Shown here piece by piece: positions 55,115 to 64,000 of a DNA stretch of 64,000 nucleotides (the first letter of the stretch is position 1; each line of letters opens with the position of its first letter). This DNA comes from Trichobilharzia szidati (taxonomy: Eukaryota; Platyhelminthes; Trematoda; Strigeidida; Schistosomatidae). The stretch spans positions 2,464,354 to 2,528,353 of the forward strand of contig OX235272.1 in NCBI GenBank assembly GCA_944472155.2, written 5' to 3'. The notes under the pieces were generated by a model. It made no database searches and was not told the DNA's origin. It worked only from the letters and a program-made list of their open reading frames with translations. Made by a program: the position numbers and the translations under genes.

Positions 55115-55541
55115 TTGATTTGACACTAGTAACTAGTGGGATGCGTCTAGTCCTCTCTTTGGTGCAGACTGAATTTTATCAGTCAGGTTGTAATGTGGCC
55201 ACCATTCTAGGTAGCTCGCCATCACGGTGTACATAGTTTGTGATGATATTAGATGGTTGGAGGCAATCGGCAGGAAGCCTTGGACCTAGGTTTCGTGCTA
55301 GTTGGCACTCGTCAGCAAGGAGTATCTGCAACCTTGAAGGTATCTGCCAACTAGCACGAAACCTAGGTCCAAGGCTTCCTGCCGATTGCCTCCAACCATC
55401 TAATATCATCACAAACTATGTACACCGTGATGGCGAGCTACCTAGAATGGTGGCCACATTACAACCTGACTGATAAAATTCAGTCTGCACCAAAGAGAGG
55501 ACTAGACGCATCCCACTAGTTACTAGTGTCAAATCAAAATA
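55111..55541. repeat. palindrome with 197-base arms
   Basis: Arms 55111-55307 and 55345-55541 are reverse complements with essentially no mismatches that I can find, around a 37-base spacer. The spacer is itself the continuation of the minus-strand F3 unit. A transcript would form a very long hairpin. Confidence 0.9.
55277..55320 (-). ncRNA. hammerhead ribozyme, family F3, minus strand
   Basis: Stem I CCTTG/CAAGG, core CTGACGA, stem II GTGC/GCAC with loop CAACTA, GAA, palindromic stem III ACCTAGGT, C at the cleavage position. All core positions are consensus. The 3' stem I strand and stem III lie within the left palindrome arm. Confidence 0.8.
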
Positions 55542-55570
55542 TCCACTACAGTCCTACAGGAGGTCAATCG

Positions 55571-55640
55571 CGAGCCCGAATAGCTCAGTGGTAACGTCTC
55601 TGACTGCAGCACTGGGTGACGCGGGTTCGAATCTCAGAAG
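55571..55640 (+). promoter_or_regulatory. tRNA-like pol III promoter head of F3 unit
   Basis: Box A TAGCTCAGTGG (55581-55591) and box B GGTTCGAATCT (55624-55634) have standard spacing for a tRNA-derived internal promoter. A complete cloverleaf with acceptor stem is not evident, so it is not called a tRNA gene. Confidence 0.65.
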
Positions 55641-55670
55641 GGACATGAGTTCCTTCAAGGTTGCAGATAC

Positions 55671-55715
55671 GCCTTGCTGACGAGTGCCAACTAGCACGAA
55701 ACCTAGGTCCAAGGC
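55671..55715 (+). ncRNA. hammerhead ribozyme, family F3, core-perfect
   Basis: Stem I GCCTTG (55671-55676) pairs with CAAGGC (55710-55715). Core CTGACGA (55677-55683) fits CTGANGA. Stem II GTGC/GCAC with loop CAACTA (55684-55697). GAA (55698-55700). Stem III ACCTAGGT (55701-55708) is self-complementary with no loop, which favours dimeric folding as known for short-stem-III hammerheads. Cleavage is expected after C55709. Confidence 0.85.
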
Positions 55716-56240
55716 TTCCTGCCGATTGCCTCCAACCATCTAATATTGCTCAACTTATTATACCACTTCACGTGGGAGATAGAACGCAGACACCTATGTC
55801 CGAAGACAGCTAATCTTTTCAAGTCTTCTGCTCTCAATGGCCAGGTCTCACAGCCATAAAGGAGGACGGAGCGGACTGATGAGCAGTACACACGCCCTTT
55901 GGTCGATAGTCGGATATCGCGTCTACGCCAGAGACGGCGTAAAGTGGCATATGCGAAACTAGCCCTCTGTATCCGCGCTGAGGTTTCGTCAGAGATCAAC
56001 CCGTTGGGGTTGGCTGATGGTACTTCCCAAGTAAGTGAAGCGGTCAACGTGCTCTGCCACTTCACTTCCCATTTCTAATCCAGGAGTCGGTGTAGTCCAC
56101 TCCTGTAACATCATCTTGCATTTGGCGGGAGCGAATCACATGCCAGACATTCGTAGATTGCAGCTCAAGGTGTTCAGAAGACTGCTTGAGATGAGTAGCT
56201 GTATGCCTCTGTCAAATCACTCATCTGTGGAACTGTGTAA

Positions 56241-56686
56241 ATTGCAAACTTTAAATCCGATTCTTTTGAAGAGTAATAAAAGTGACATAGAAGTATACAG
56301 ATGCTTCATTGATTTTATTGTCGGTTTGTGGAGAACAACAAACTTATGCGTCTTATAACCCGAAAGAGGTTTATGCCTTACTAAGACTTGGCGCGTACGT
56401 CGTCTAAAGCATTTCAAAAAAGGCTGATGCAAACAATTTCACCAACAGATGTCCTTACTGGACGCTGCGGAAGGGAGTAGAGATAGACTGGACATACGAT
56501 AAGCAGACACTGACATTTAAGTGGAATAATATGCAAGATCATGCTGTGGAAGCCGACTGTGATGCGATGGATTGAACGTACGAGAGTGACACTGAGATTA
56601 CGTGCCGACGAAATGAAAGCTTTTTTGGAGTTGTGCAGCCGGCTGGAAGGGTTGGGTGAGAACCAGGTGGAATTGAGCTATGGTAT
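56241..56686. other. unassigned, moderately GC-rich
   Basis: The plus frame 56541-56729 (62 codons) and surrounding sequence look less AT-rich than their neighbours, but no motif is recognised and the frame runs into an RTE tail. Confidence 0.3.
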
Positions 56687-57768
56687 TATTATTATTCCCT
56701 TGCGTTCCGAGTGGAACATAGGGCTTTAACAACACATCTCCACTTTGTTCTGTTTTCTGACGTCGTCTTCTGCTGGCCAGGTCTACGATTGACCAAACTC
56801 TCTCATCTATTCCTCACACAATCTACTCAATGTCACTCTTGCACTGACAACCCACTCGTCACTTCCCATTTGAATTCCACTCCGGCGATGACATGAATTG
56901 AGGGCGAAGTCATTCGATGACCTCCTCAGTGTGTGCCCTATCCATCTCCACTTCCTCCTACATATTTGCTGAGTCATCGGCTCCTGGTTGGTTTTTTCCC
57001 AGCCAGAGTTTCTTGTTGCTTATTCTTTCTGGCCAGCTATTTGATCTTCAGTATGGAGCAAGCCAGCAAAGTGGGCAGCTATTGATAAAGATCTGCAACC
57101 GGTTGAAAATTCCGTTCGTGACACACTGACCAGGTTTCTGACCCGTATAGAAGATCCGATTTCACATTTGTATTGGAAATGCAAATCTTGTTCTGTATGC
57201 TAAGTGTGGAAGATTTCCAAATTGGTTTCACGTTCGTTGATGAAGGCGTATCTTGCCTTTCCGATTCTGGCCAGCTTTGACATCTTCATCCGTTCCACTT
57301 GTAGTTGAGACAATGCTTTCTGGCCAGAAATGTAAAGGAGGAAACCTCTGTTAAATCTCTACCGTTGATGATGATTGGTGCTGGTTGTTGCTGCCTCTGG
57401 TTGGTTATCTTCCTCACCTCCGTTTTCTCCGTGTTCACCTGCGGTCCTGTTTTCAGTTCTTCTTCTTCTAGTTTGCTGGTTTTTGCTTGTAATTCTTCGA
57501 GTTTGTGTGACATTAGACATATATCATCCACAAGCGAAATCCAGATCTTGTAGACTCTTCTTATTGGTCGTCCAGCGTACTCCTGACTCCCCACCCCCAA
57601 CAGTCTGACGCATCTTCCAGTCCACCACAATTAAGAATATCATCGGTGATAATATAGGCAGCCAGCTTGTCTTACTCTTGTATGCGCTTCGAACGCCTCG
57701 CTGAGTTTTCCGTTGTGGACCACCTGACACCTGGCATTGTCATATAGTCAGCTGTTGAATGAGGCTGA
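56687..57768 (-). mobile_element. RTE subfamily 2, 5'-truncated copy
   Basis: The GTTCCGAGTGGAACATAGGG tail and ATT repeats lead, on the minus strand, back through the C-terminal domain, the thumb (IIINGRDLTEVSSFTFLA), VNTEKTEVRKITNQRQQQ, a decayed FADD region (57524-57630) and motif B (SPMIFLIVVDWKMRQTVG). Frames are broken. Confidence 0.8.
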
Positions 57769-58823
57769 CAGTAGACTTGTTTTCCACTCGAAACATAGAT
57801 TATGAACAGTAATAATATTATTATTAGATTTTGAAGCACTAAATTGAAATTAAATCCTTTCGTTTGTTGAAATTCAATAGATTTCAGCTGATTATTTTGA
57901 AAACTATGACGCAAAGTTTAGAGACACGACAGTCTTCAGTCTAACCACGTGACTGGCTGGTAGTGTACTCAGTCTGTAACCTGACAGTTATAGCCTGAAT
58001 GGCTTTTAGAGATGCTGGAAAAACTGGCAAGTCGGTACTTACTCGGTTCTAAAGATTCGTTTATTTCATGACGTAACTAAACTTTACTCATTTCTCCTTT
58101 CATAATAAACTCATTACTGTTTGGAAGGGCAAATATCTTGTCGGTTGGCTTACTTTAAATATCTAACAACCAAAGAATTTCATTAAGTATAGGCATTTAT
58201 AAATGGTGAAAACAGTAGAAGGAGAACACATCAGATGTAAGAATACACTTATTGTCACAAGGGATTCTCTTTGATGATTATCCTGTCAAATTGAAGGCAA
58301 TAACTCAGATTTATTGATTTCATTTTTCCTTTCATTTCACAATCACTTCCGTCAGGCTTTTCTCAGCGTTGATCATTTCTAATCGTTCCTTTTTCTGCAT
58401 TAATCGTCTTATGACATGGAACTTGTTGTTTGTTTTTTTCAAAAGTGAAGATTATCATAATAAACATTTTTGACAAAAGGCTCCTGACAGGAAATGCTTG
58501 TAAAAGTTCCGAAATACGCATGAAAGTTTCTTCACTAGTATTCTGGAACCTAAGGGAAACATTATTGTTTTTCATGTTAATTTATTCAGATTTTGACGTT
58601 GTGAAATTCCGATCATTTTTCATGGGAACTTCCTTCCGAAATGACAAGACTTGTTGAGTCAGGGAATAGTAAGAACCATTGGGTAGCTGCCTTGTCATAG
58701 TTTGGGATTTTTGAGCATTACCTATTCCTAAGTCAACCAAGGATATATCCCAAGATCTTTCAGTACGTTTTCTATCAAGTCAGTTGGCCAGTTTCTAATA
58801 ACTTGCACCTTCTGACAAATATT
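57769..58823. other. unassigned AT-rich spacer
   Basis: Short frames on both strands (58363-58657) have no recognisable domain. Confidence 0.45.
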
Positions 58824-59129
58824 TGTAACAACAGAAGACAAGGGCCAGGCAACAGATCGTTTATTAGGGAAAATCAACACATATTTATAGATTTTTATGT
58901 ACATTATTGTAGATTATTGTTAGTAGAAAATACAGTCTTTTGATTGGTTGTTTCTCACAGAAAGTTAACCTTGCATCTCTTTGTGGCTGTGTCAGTTCAT
59001 CCGTATGCTAACTGTATCCGCCTACGCAAAGCCTTTGCTCTCATTTTTCTCATCACCAATATTGGGGACATAAACATTGACGTCAATTACTGTCTACCAA
59101 CTTTGGTTAGCAGCCAGCTCTCACCACAT
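58824..59129 (-). mobile_element. solo LTR, minus strand
   Basis: TGTAACAACAGAAGACAAGG begins the reversed LTR and CTCTCACCACA ends it. It is homologous to 20982-21328. TATT lies directly on both sides (58820-58823, 59130-59133), a 4-bp duplication. There is no internal region. Confidence 0.75.
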
Positions 59130-59274
59130 ATTAACTTATGATATTGCACGATAGCTAACTAATGTGACTGAAGAGAATCTATTGCATCATCAATATAGTG
59201 CACTCCTCTGGGCTATTAAATTCCAATTCAGTAGCTCAGTAGTTAAGCGGACATGCCAAGTTAGTGGCCACGAG

Positions 59275-59615
59275 TGTGCGGTGAGAGCTGGTTGCTAGCC
59301 AAATCGGTAGACAGTAATTTACGTTAATGTTTACGTCCCCGATATTGGTCGTGAGAAAAATATGAACACAGACAGATTCAACAACCAACCACAGCAGCCT
59401 TTGCGTAGGCAGATACAATTTGCAGATAGATAATCTGAACTTCAATAAACGGTGACAAAGAGATGAAAGATTAACGTTCAGCGAGAAACCACCAATCAGA
59501 AGACTGTGTTTGTTTGCATACAATAATCTATAATAATGTACATGAAAATCTAAAAATATCTGTTGATTTCCTAAATAAACTGTCTGTTGCCTGGCCCTTG
59601 TCTTCTGTTGTTACA
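59275..59615 (+). mobile_element. solo LTR, plus strand
   Basis: The start is near TGCGGTGAGAGCTGGTTGCT and it ends CTTCTGTTGTTACA. AATAAA is near 59574. It lies 145 bases from the opposed copy, and the spacer is not internal LTR-element sequence. Confidence 0.7.
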
Positions 59616-59735
59616 ACGGGTATGTACTACTAAAGAGTCTTAAACCGGAGTAAGACAACTGTCCAGTACTCCCAGATTTTTAGTGATTCACAAACTGTTG
59701 TCAATCTTGATGAAGTCTACATCTGAAGGAATTTA
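59616..59735 (+). mobile_element. hammerhead SINE family F2, fragment
   Basis: It contains a decayed ribozyme (GTACTACTAAAGAGTC, AAGACAACTGTCCAGTAC) and CCCAGATTTTTAGTGATTC. Both stem I strands are recognisable. Confidence 0.5.
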
Positions 59736-59989
59736 TCACGGTGCTTTACATTCCCCTTTTTAAATGATGATTTTAAAGTTCCCTTGCCATGATTAAACCT
59801 AAATACTGAATGGTAACAATTAAGATAAAACAAGCGGTTCTCTAAATAATATCAATCCATGTTCAAACTCGTATAAACAAATCCACTCCTAAGAAACCAA
59901 ACTCTTGAATAATAATATGATGCTCGCTAGTGACTTGCTACAGGACAGACTTACCTGGAGTTCTATTGAGAAGTCGTGACCAGTGAGAT

Positions 59990-60265
59990 GCAACCAGCCA
60001 AGTGTGAGGATGGAGTTCCCAGTGATGACAGTGGTTGGTGGTCGCGTTAAATGCATCACGAATTGGTAGAAGTTAGAAATCATGGGTTGGTCATTGAGTC
60101 GGCTACCAGTGGCTGAATGGTCTACGAGTTAGCTTGACTTGTAGCCAGAAGATGCTGAGTTTGAAACCTGGTGAGTGGGGTGCATACTGCCGATGATTCC
60201 AAAACTAGGATGAAACAGCTGTCCAGTACTCCAGGACTGGCTTTCAATGGTTCTCTAACTGTTAT
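59990..60265 (+). mobile_element. hammerhead SINE family F2
   Basis: Head GGTAGAAGTTAGAAATCATG, box A region (AGTGGCTGAATGGTC), box B lost (GAGTTTGAAACCT). Ribozyme at 60185-60230: stem I TACTG/CAGTA, core CCGATGA (one change), stem II TCC/GGA, GAAA, palindromic ACAGCTGT, C. Confidence 0.65.
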
Positions 60266-60361
60266 CAATCCGTGATCAACTCGTAAAAACATTTACATAT
60301 TGGCAAATTTGATTAAACTTATCTATCAAGTGTTTATTTGCAGATATTCGATTGCCTACGG

Positions 60362-60640
60362 ATTTGATCACAAGCCGATATTAGATAGAGAATCACTGAG
60401 AAAACAAACAGTACTGGAGAGTTTTTGTGACCTGGTTTGGGATTCTTCGCAAGCACGCATCCACAAGGATTCGAACACAGGACCTTCCGGCTGCAAGTCG
60501 AGCTCCTGGATTAAAAGGCAACTCAGACCCGTTCTTATGGCCCACGCATTCCAACTTTTACCAGCTCAGGAGATTTAGCGCAACCCCCTGCCAATATTAT
60601 CGGCAAGCAGCTGTTCGCTATCAAAACTTGGTGGAACCCA
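60362..60640 (-). mobile_element. hammerhead SINE family F2, inverted member
   Basis: Minus strand: head with CCATAAGAACGGGTCTGAGT, box B (TGTTCGAATCCT), strongly decayed ribozyme (about 60400-60465), then the CAGTGATTCTCTATCTAATA end. It faces the preceding plus copy. Confidence 0.6.
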
Positions 60641-60654
60641 GAGGTTAGGACTTC

Positions 60655-60890
60655 CCACTAGAACCACCAGTAACTTCCTGTATGAAACCATTCAGTGGTG
60701 AGCATAACATGAATTATCAAGTAATGGTTCTAGGGGATTTGACTGCTTACAGGTTTGACCCCCAATACCAGTGGGGTGTGTGCTGCTGTGGGAACGCCAA
60801 CTAGGCTGAAATAGCTGTCCAACACTCCTCCGTTTTCCGCTGGTTCTATGATTGATTTCACTTGTTGGTCAAACCTGTAAACTTATACAA
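60655..60890 (+). mobile_element. hammerhead SINE family F2
   Basis: A tRNA-like head with CAGGTTTGACCCCC (box B) and a decayed ribozyme (GGCTGAAATAGCTGTCCAAC), followed by CCGTTTTCCGCTGGTTCTAT. Third member of a plus-minus-plus cluster. Confidence 0.55.
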
Positions 60891-61684
60891 GTTTGTATGA
60901 ATTCAATCCTTTATAAAGAATCAGTTATATATGAGCAGACGTTTTATAAAACTTTATCTCAACCTATACTATATATATAGACAATTGCCTTAGATACCTA
61001 ACTCAGCCAACACAAATCGCATCATGATGTACACGTCTTCAGTTAAAATTTATCGCTTTCTATGTAACCGACCTAGTGAAGTGTCCGAAATCGCAATATT
61101 TAGCCTTCCAGCCCTTAATGGCCTACCACAGGTTAAACATAGAATCAATCTACACCAAACATTTCCTTATTTTAAACTATTACCACCTTATAAAAGCATT
61201 TTGTTTTTACAAAATGTATCCATAAATTATGTATTTCCTGTTTATTATAAAATTACAAAAATGTTCACTTTACAATCTTTTATTTGAAGTGACTTTTAAG
61301 TTTGTATGTACTTTAATCGTCTTCCTAACAAACTATCTACTATCCAAACTTTTTGTTTGTTTAGTAACACTGAATTCTGTCAATCAGAATACTATTGACG
61401 ATAATATTTCGTTTGTACTTTCTATCAACCCTCATATCTATCTGTGAATGGATAAGTGTAGAAACTGAAGAGAAATTTATTGTAAACAATTTTTCAGTTA
61501 AGTGTTTCTTTTCTCCATTGTGTGGTGGAAATGTTTAAAATGGGTAAAGTATTTGTTATTGTGTAGAATAGAGGCATAATTGTGAGATCACTGGTAAACT
61601 TTCACCTAGATTAACTGATAAAGGGATTACCCAACGTGACATTTTATGATAGAAGAATGAATGACTCCTGAAAGTGTGATGGGA
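60891..61684. other. unassigned AT-rich spacer
   Basis: The plus frame 61024-61287 (87 codons) has no recognised motif. Nothing else. Confidence 0.4.
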
Positions 61685-62180
61685 GGAGCGTACTTCTCTT
61701 GTGTGCCGTTTCGCAGTTACTCTGGTTCCAGACCGAAAAGAATCAAAAATTCACCGGTTGCTGAATTATTAATACTCGTCTGCATTTTTAACTGGATACT
61801 AACTGCTGTGGTGAGCCTCTTGCAGATTATATCGCTTAAAACATCCTTTACGGTAAACTAACTAACGTTTTATAAGCCATTTTTATACTTTTGTGACTAG
61901 CCCACCATATCGACCGAATGTAACACAACACTCAGTTGTCACTCTCATTTTCAACAAATTCAAACAATAATGGTGCCTAGGATTATGCCATATAAACTGT
62001 TTCAACTTATGCAGAGTGTACTTACGGTCAATATTCCATTATCTTCCCTTGTATATATATATCTTGAGTAAGTGAAAAATTTTAAACATGTTTACTCCAT
62101 GTGTGCATTATTATCATATTGATGATGCCTGTCAACTGGAGTCCCTCATGTGCATAAAGTGAGGATATATTATTATAAGA
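61685..62180 (+). repeat. dispersed repeat R, copy 2
   Basis: Direct repeat of 25615-26078. It ends with GATGATGCCTGTCAACTGGA and TATTATTATAAG. Confidence 0.6.
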
Positions 62181-62519
62181 CGCATTTTATTGTTATATGA
62201 GGGAATTGACTTCAAGCTTTTTTATTTTCCCAAGTATCTGTAATCCACCCAACGCATACTTGGGTTATTTTTCTTAATGCGAAGTCAATATCTCTATATT
62301 TCTTGATGTGTTCCATTGAATCACCAGTTATCAGATTATTCCCACAAACTAAAGATAAAATGACAGTAACCATGTTATTTAACCGTGAATCATGTAATTT
62401 AAATATGTAACTTAAATAATTCTTATCCATACCTAAACAACTTGTGTGTCCTACATTTGTGGGAATAAATATGTACCTTATTATATTATCATTACTAACT
62501 ATACTTACTAATCGTATGT

Positions 62520-62612
62520 GTAATTTATCGAATTGATGATGCCTGTAAACTGGCGTCCCACATATACAAAAATGAGAATATATAACTATTATTTATTACT
62601 ATTATTATAAGT
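62520..62612 (+). repeat. dispersed repeat R, 3' end only
   Basis: TTGATGATGCCTGTAAACTG and the following bases match the last 70 bases of the two longer copies, consistent with 5' truncation of a non-LTR-type element. Confidence 0.55.
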
Positions 62613-62635
62613 ATTGTTTTATTTCTTCTACACTC

Positions 62636-62820
62636 CCAGAGGAACATAGGGCTTCAAGCTTCAGCGTTGACGTTTAAGTAACAGTGGGGTTTTTTACGCC
62701 TAACTTTATCGGGATTACAGCAGACTAAGGGAGGTAAAGTTGTACGCCAGCCAGGAATTGAATCCCGGATCGCGTATATGGTTGGCGAGTATTCGACCAC
62801 TGAGCTACCGACACCCGTTG
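62636..62820 (-). repeat. tRNA-derived SINE (family T-like)
   Basis: Minus strand: CGGGTGTCGGTAGCTCAGTG (box A), CTCGCCAACCATATACGCGA and box B (GGGATTCAATTCCTGG). The 3' end is the reversed CATAGGGCTTCAAGCTT block. Confidence 0.65.
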
Positions 62821-64000
62821 CTACAAGTAATAACTAAATGGCAAGGGTAAACAATAGACACCAAAGTCAGATGACCTAGAAACAACCAGTCAGATAGCTC
62901 AGCATTACAAATGGTTGCTAGTCATAATCCTCTTTGAAAATGTCTCCTAGATTTGGTTTCTGACTTCTCTGTGGAAATTGTGTTGATAGGGAGGAATAAA
63001 ATATGCATATGTAGAAGGATAATGACTCTGCAAAAGTATTATTGGGCTATTGATGGTTATACACTTGTATGAGGAAGTCTGTATCACTTGGTAAGTCGTA
63101 CGTAATTGGTGATTTTCTATTCACTTTCGTCTCGAAATCAAAGCTCCCTCTTAGTAAGACATTGCGTTCATGCAACCAGTGTCTTCTACAGCCACAGAAA
63201 TAGAGAATACATTGGTTTGATATATCTATAACCACTTCAATAAGAAGCTGGGACCAGGCTTTGCAGCATAGTAGAGATATATAGCCTCTATGATTCATTT
63301 CTATAACATATATATCATAGACACACTTTTTGATAAATTAAGTACCACTTTTCCCCTAGAAGAATATAATTGAATGTTTCAAGGTCGTCCGAAGTTGGTG
63401 TCTATTCTTTACTGTTGCCAACTAAATATTACATTTATTCCTAAAAAGTGTTACAGCCGGAACTATGACCTATTAGACTATTAGCGAATATTAATTTAAT
63501 GAGCTGATTAATCTGTCTTAATCTCACGTCAGCGGCAACTACAATATCACCACCAGCACGCTAAAAATAAAGAAAAGATTGGATGTTCATAAGAGAGCTT
63601 TTCTGTCTCAACAGTCAAAGTGCTAGACAGAAACTCCGTATATATACAATTAGAATGACCTTGAAAATGCAATAATTCGGGGACTCACTAAAAGTATTGA
63701 CAGCCAATAGGAATCCAACGATCCAAACAGAGGGAAAAACAAAGGGCTCACACCAGTTCGCAATAACCCCTTAAAATAGCTACTTTAAGGTTTTTGGCAT
63801 AACTAGGCAAAACTAGGTGTATATTACAAAAATATCCCAATAAGGAGTTAAACCCCGTGATCCATCTACGTTTCCAATGATTCACAATAAACTAGTTTTT
63901 GACAATTGGTGGATTCACAACTTTTCTCATCTAAGTGATGATGCTCCTGATTAAACTGATTATGTGGGAAAAACATTATAAATTTCAAGTGTTGGTTTGT
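62821..64000. other. unassigned AT-rich sequence to window end
   Basis: No coding sequence or repeat family described here is seen. An 83-codon minus frame (63047-63298) is unassigned. Confidence 0.45.

Larger units (their letters stand above)
55115..55741. mobile_element. composite hammerhead retrozyme-like insertion (family F3)
   Basis: Layout: a minus-strand F3 unit (55344 down to 55115), a plus-strand F3 unit truncated at its hammerhead (55345-55541), and a further plus-strand head and hammerhead (55542-55741). TGCCAACTAGCACGAAACCT recurs at 55345 and 55685, giving a 340-base tandem period on the plus strand. No protein. The 18-bp flanking duplication shows insertion as one event. Confidence 0.8.
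54530..56240 (-). mobile_element. LINE P (RTE-like), interrupted by a 627-bp composite
   Basis: Minus-strand coding sequence from about 56130 ([21 protein letters not shown]-like thumb) runs through [40 protein letters not shown] and [20 protein letters not shown], is interrupted within YNKLSNI, and resumes below 55114 with EVRHRVLGKAGKSIDEAVKL and LGHVLHMP, then a 3' UTR ending in CTGT/CTGA repeats. RT catalytic motifs are missing (5' truncation). Confidence 0.75.

Noticed and set aside
55571..55640. tRNA gene
   Set aside because: Box A and box B are good, but I cannot pair an acceptor stem and the sequence continues into a hammerhead element, so it is a SINE-type head.
56541..56729. Host exon
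   Set aside because: The frame runs into an RTE tail, has no recognisable domain and no clear splice signals; kept only as an unassigned region.
1..64000. CRISPR arrays, bacterial operons or prophage
   Set aside because: No regular spacer-repeat series and no ribosome-binding-site-led gene clusters; all recognisable content is eukaryotic retroelement sequence.

Overview
The window looks like gene-poor, repeat-dense DNA from a blood fluke (Schistosoma; species not resolved). The grounds are AT-rich sequence, RTE-clade retrotransposons of SR2 type, several Penelope-like element (PLE) families with a GIY-YIG endonuclease, tRNA-headed SINEs, and short elements carrying hammerhead-ribozyme (HHR) sequence, one family of which resembles the schistosome SM-alpha retroposon. 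I recognise no host gene, tRNA, rRNA or CRISPR array. Nearly all supportable coding sequence is broken retroelement sequence.

Layout. 1-5.5 kb: CR1-like and RTE tails, then an interleaved block of PLE copies on both strands (families called here alpha, alpha-prime, beta and gamma). 5.5-9.7 kb: an RTE subfamily-2 copy, a CR1-like endonuclease remnant without reverse transcriptase (RT), and the best-preserved RTE subfamily-1 copy (7658-9666, 10-bp target-site duplication, two in-frame stops). 10.9-17.6 kb: LINE P, PLE gamma and epsilon, and RTE copies. 18-24 kb: SINEs, an SM-alpha-like inverted pair, a PLE split by a SINE, a solo LTR, and an RTE split by a minimal PLE. 24-35 kb: PLE delta and gamma, four RTE copies, and an RTE-in-RTE nest. 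35-41 kb: hammerhead SINEs, a second CR1 endonuclease-only remnant, PLE epsilon with an inverted arm, a CR1 RT fragment, and LINE P. 41-54 kb: the longest PLE gamma copy, RTE copies, and PLE beta and alpha-prime. 54.5-56.2 kb: LINE P interrupted by a 627-bp composite of hammerhead retrozyme-like units. 56.7-64 kb: an RTE copy, two opposed solo LTRs, several hammerhead SINEs, and a dispersed repeat.

How the parts relate. RTE and CR1 elements would supply target-primed retrotransposition. Intact PLE copies elsewhere would supply RT plus GIY-YIG endonuclease. The small tRNA-headed hammerhead elements have no protein and depend on other machinery. Three different hammerhead families occur here. 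The best is a core-perfect hammerhead at 55671-55715, belonging to a 340-nt tandem unit, with an inverted sister on the minus strand at 55277-55320. Two patterns recur: hammerhead elements tend to sit as inverted pairs, and PLE copies of at least four families carry an inverted copy of their own 3' terminal repeat at the 5' end. Element families are defined by comparing copies within this window; Greek letters, subfamily numbers, F1-F3, P, T, X and R are labels for this report, not database names.
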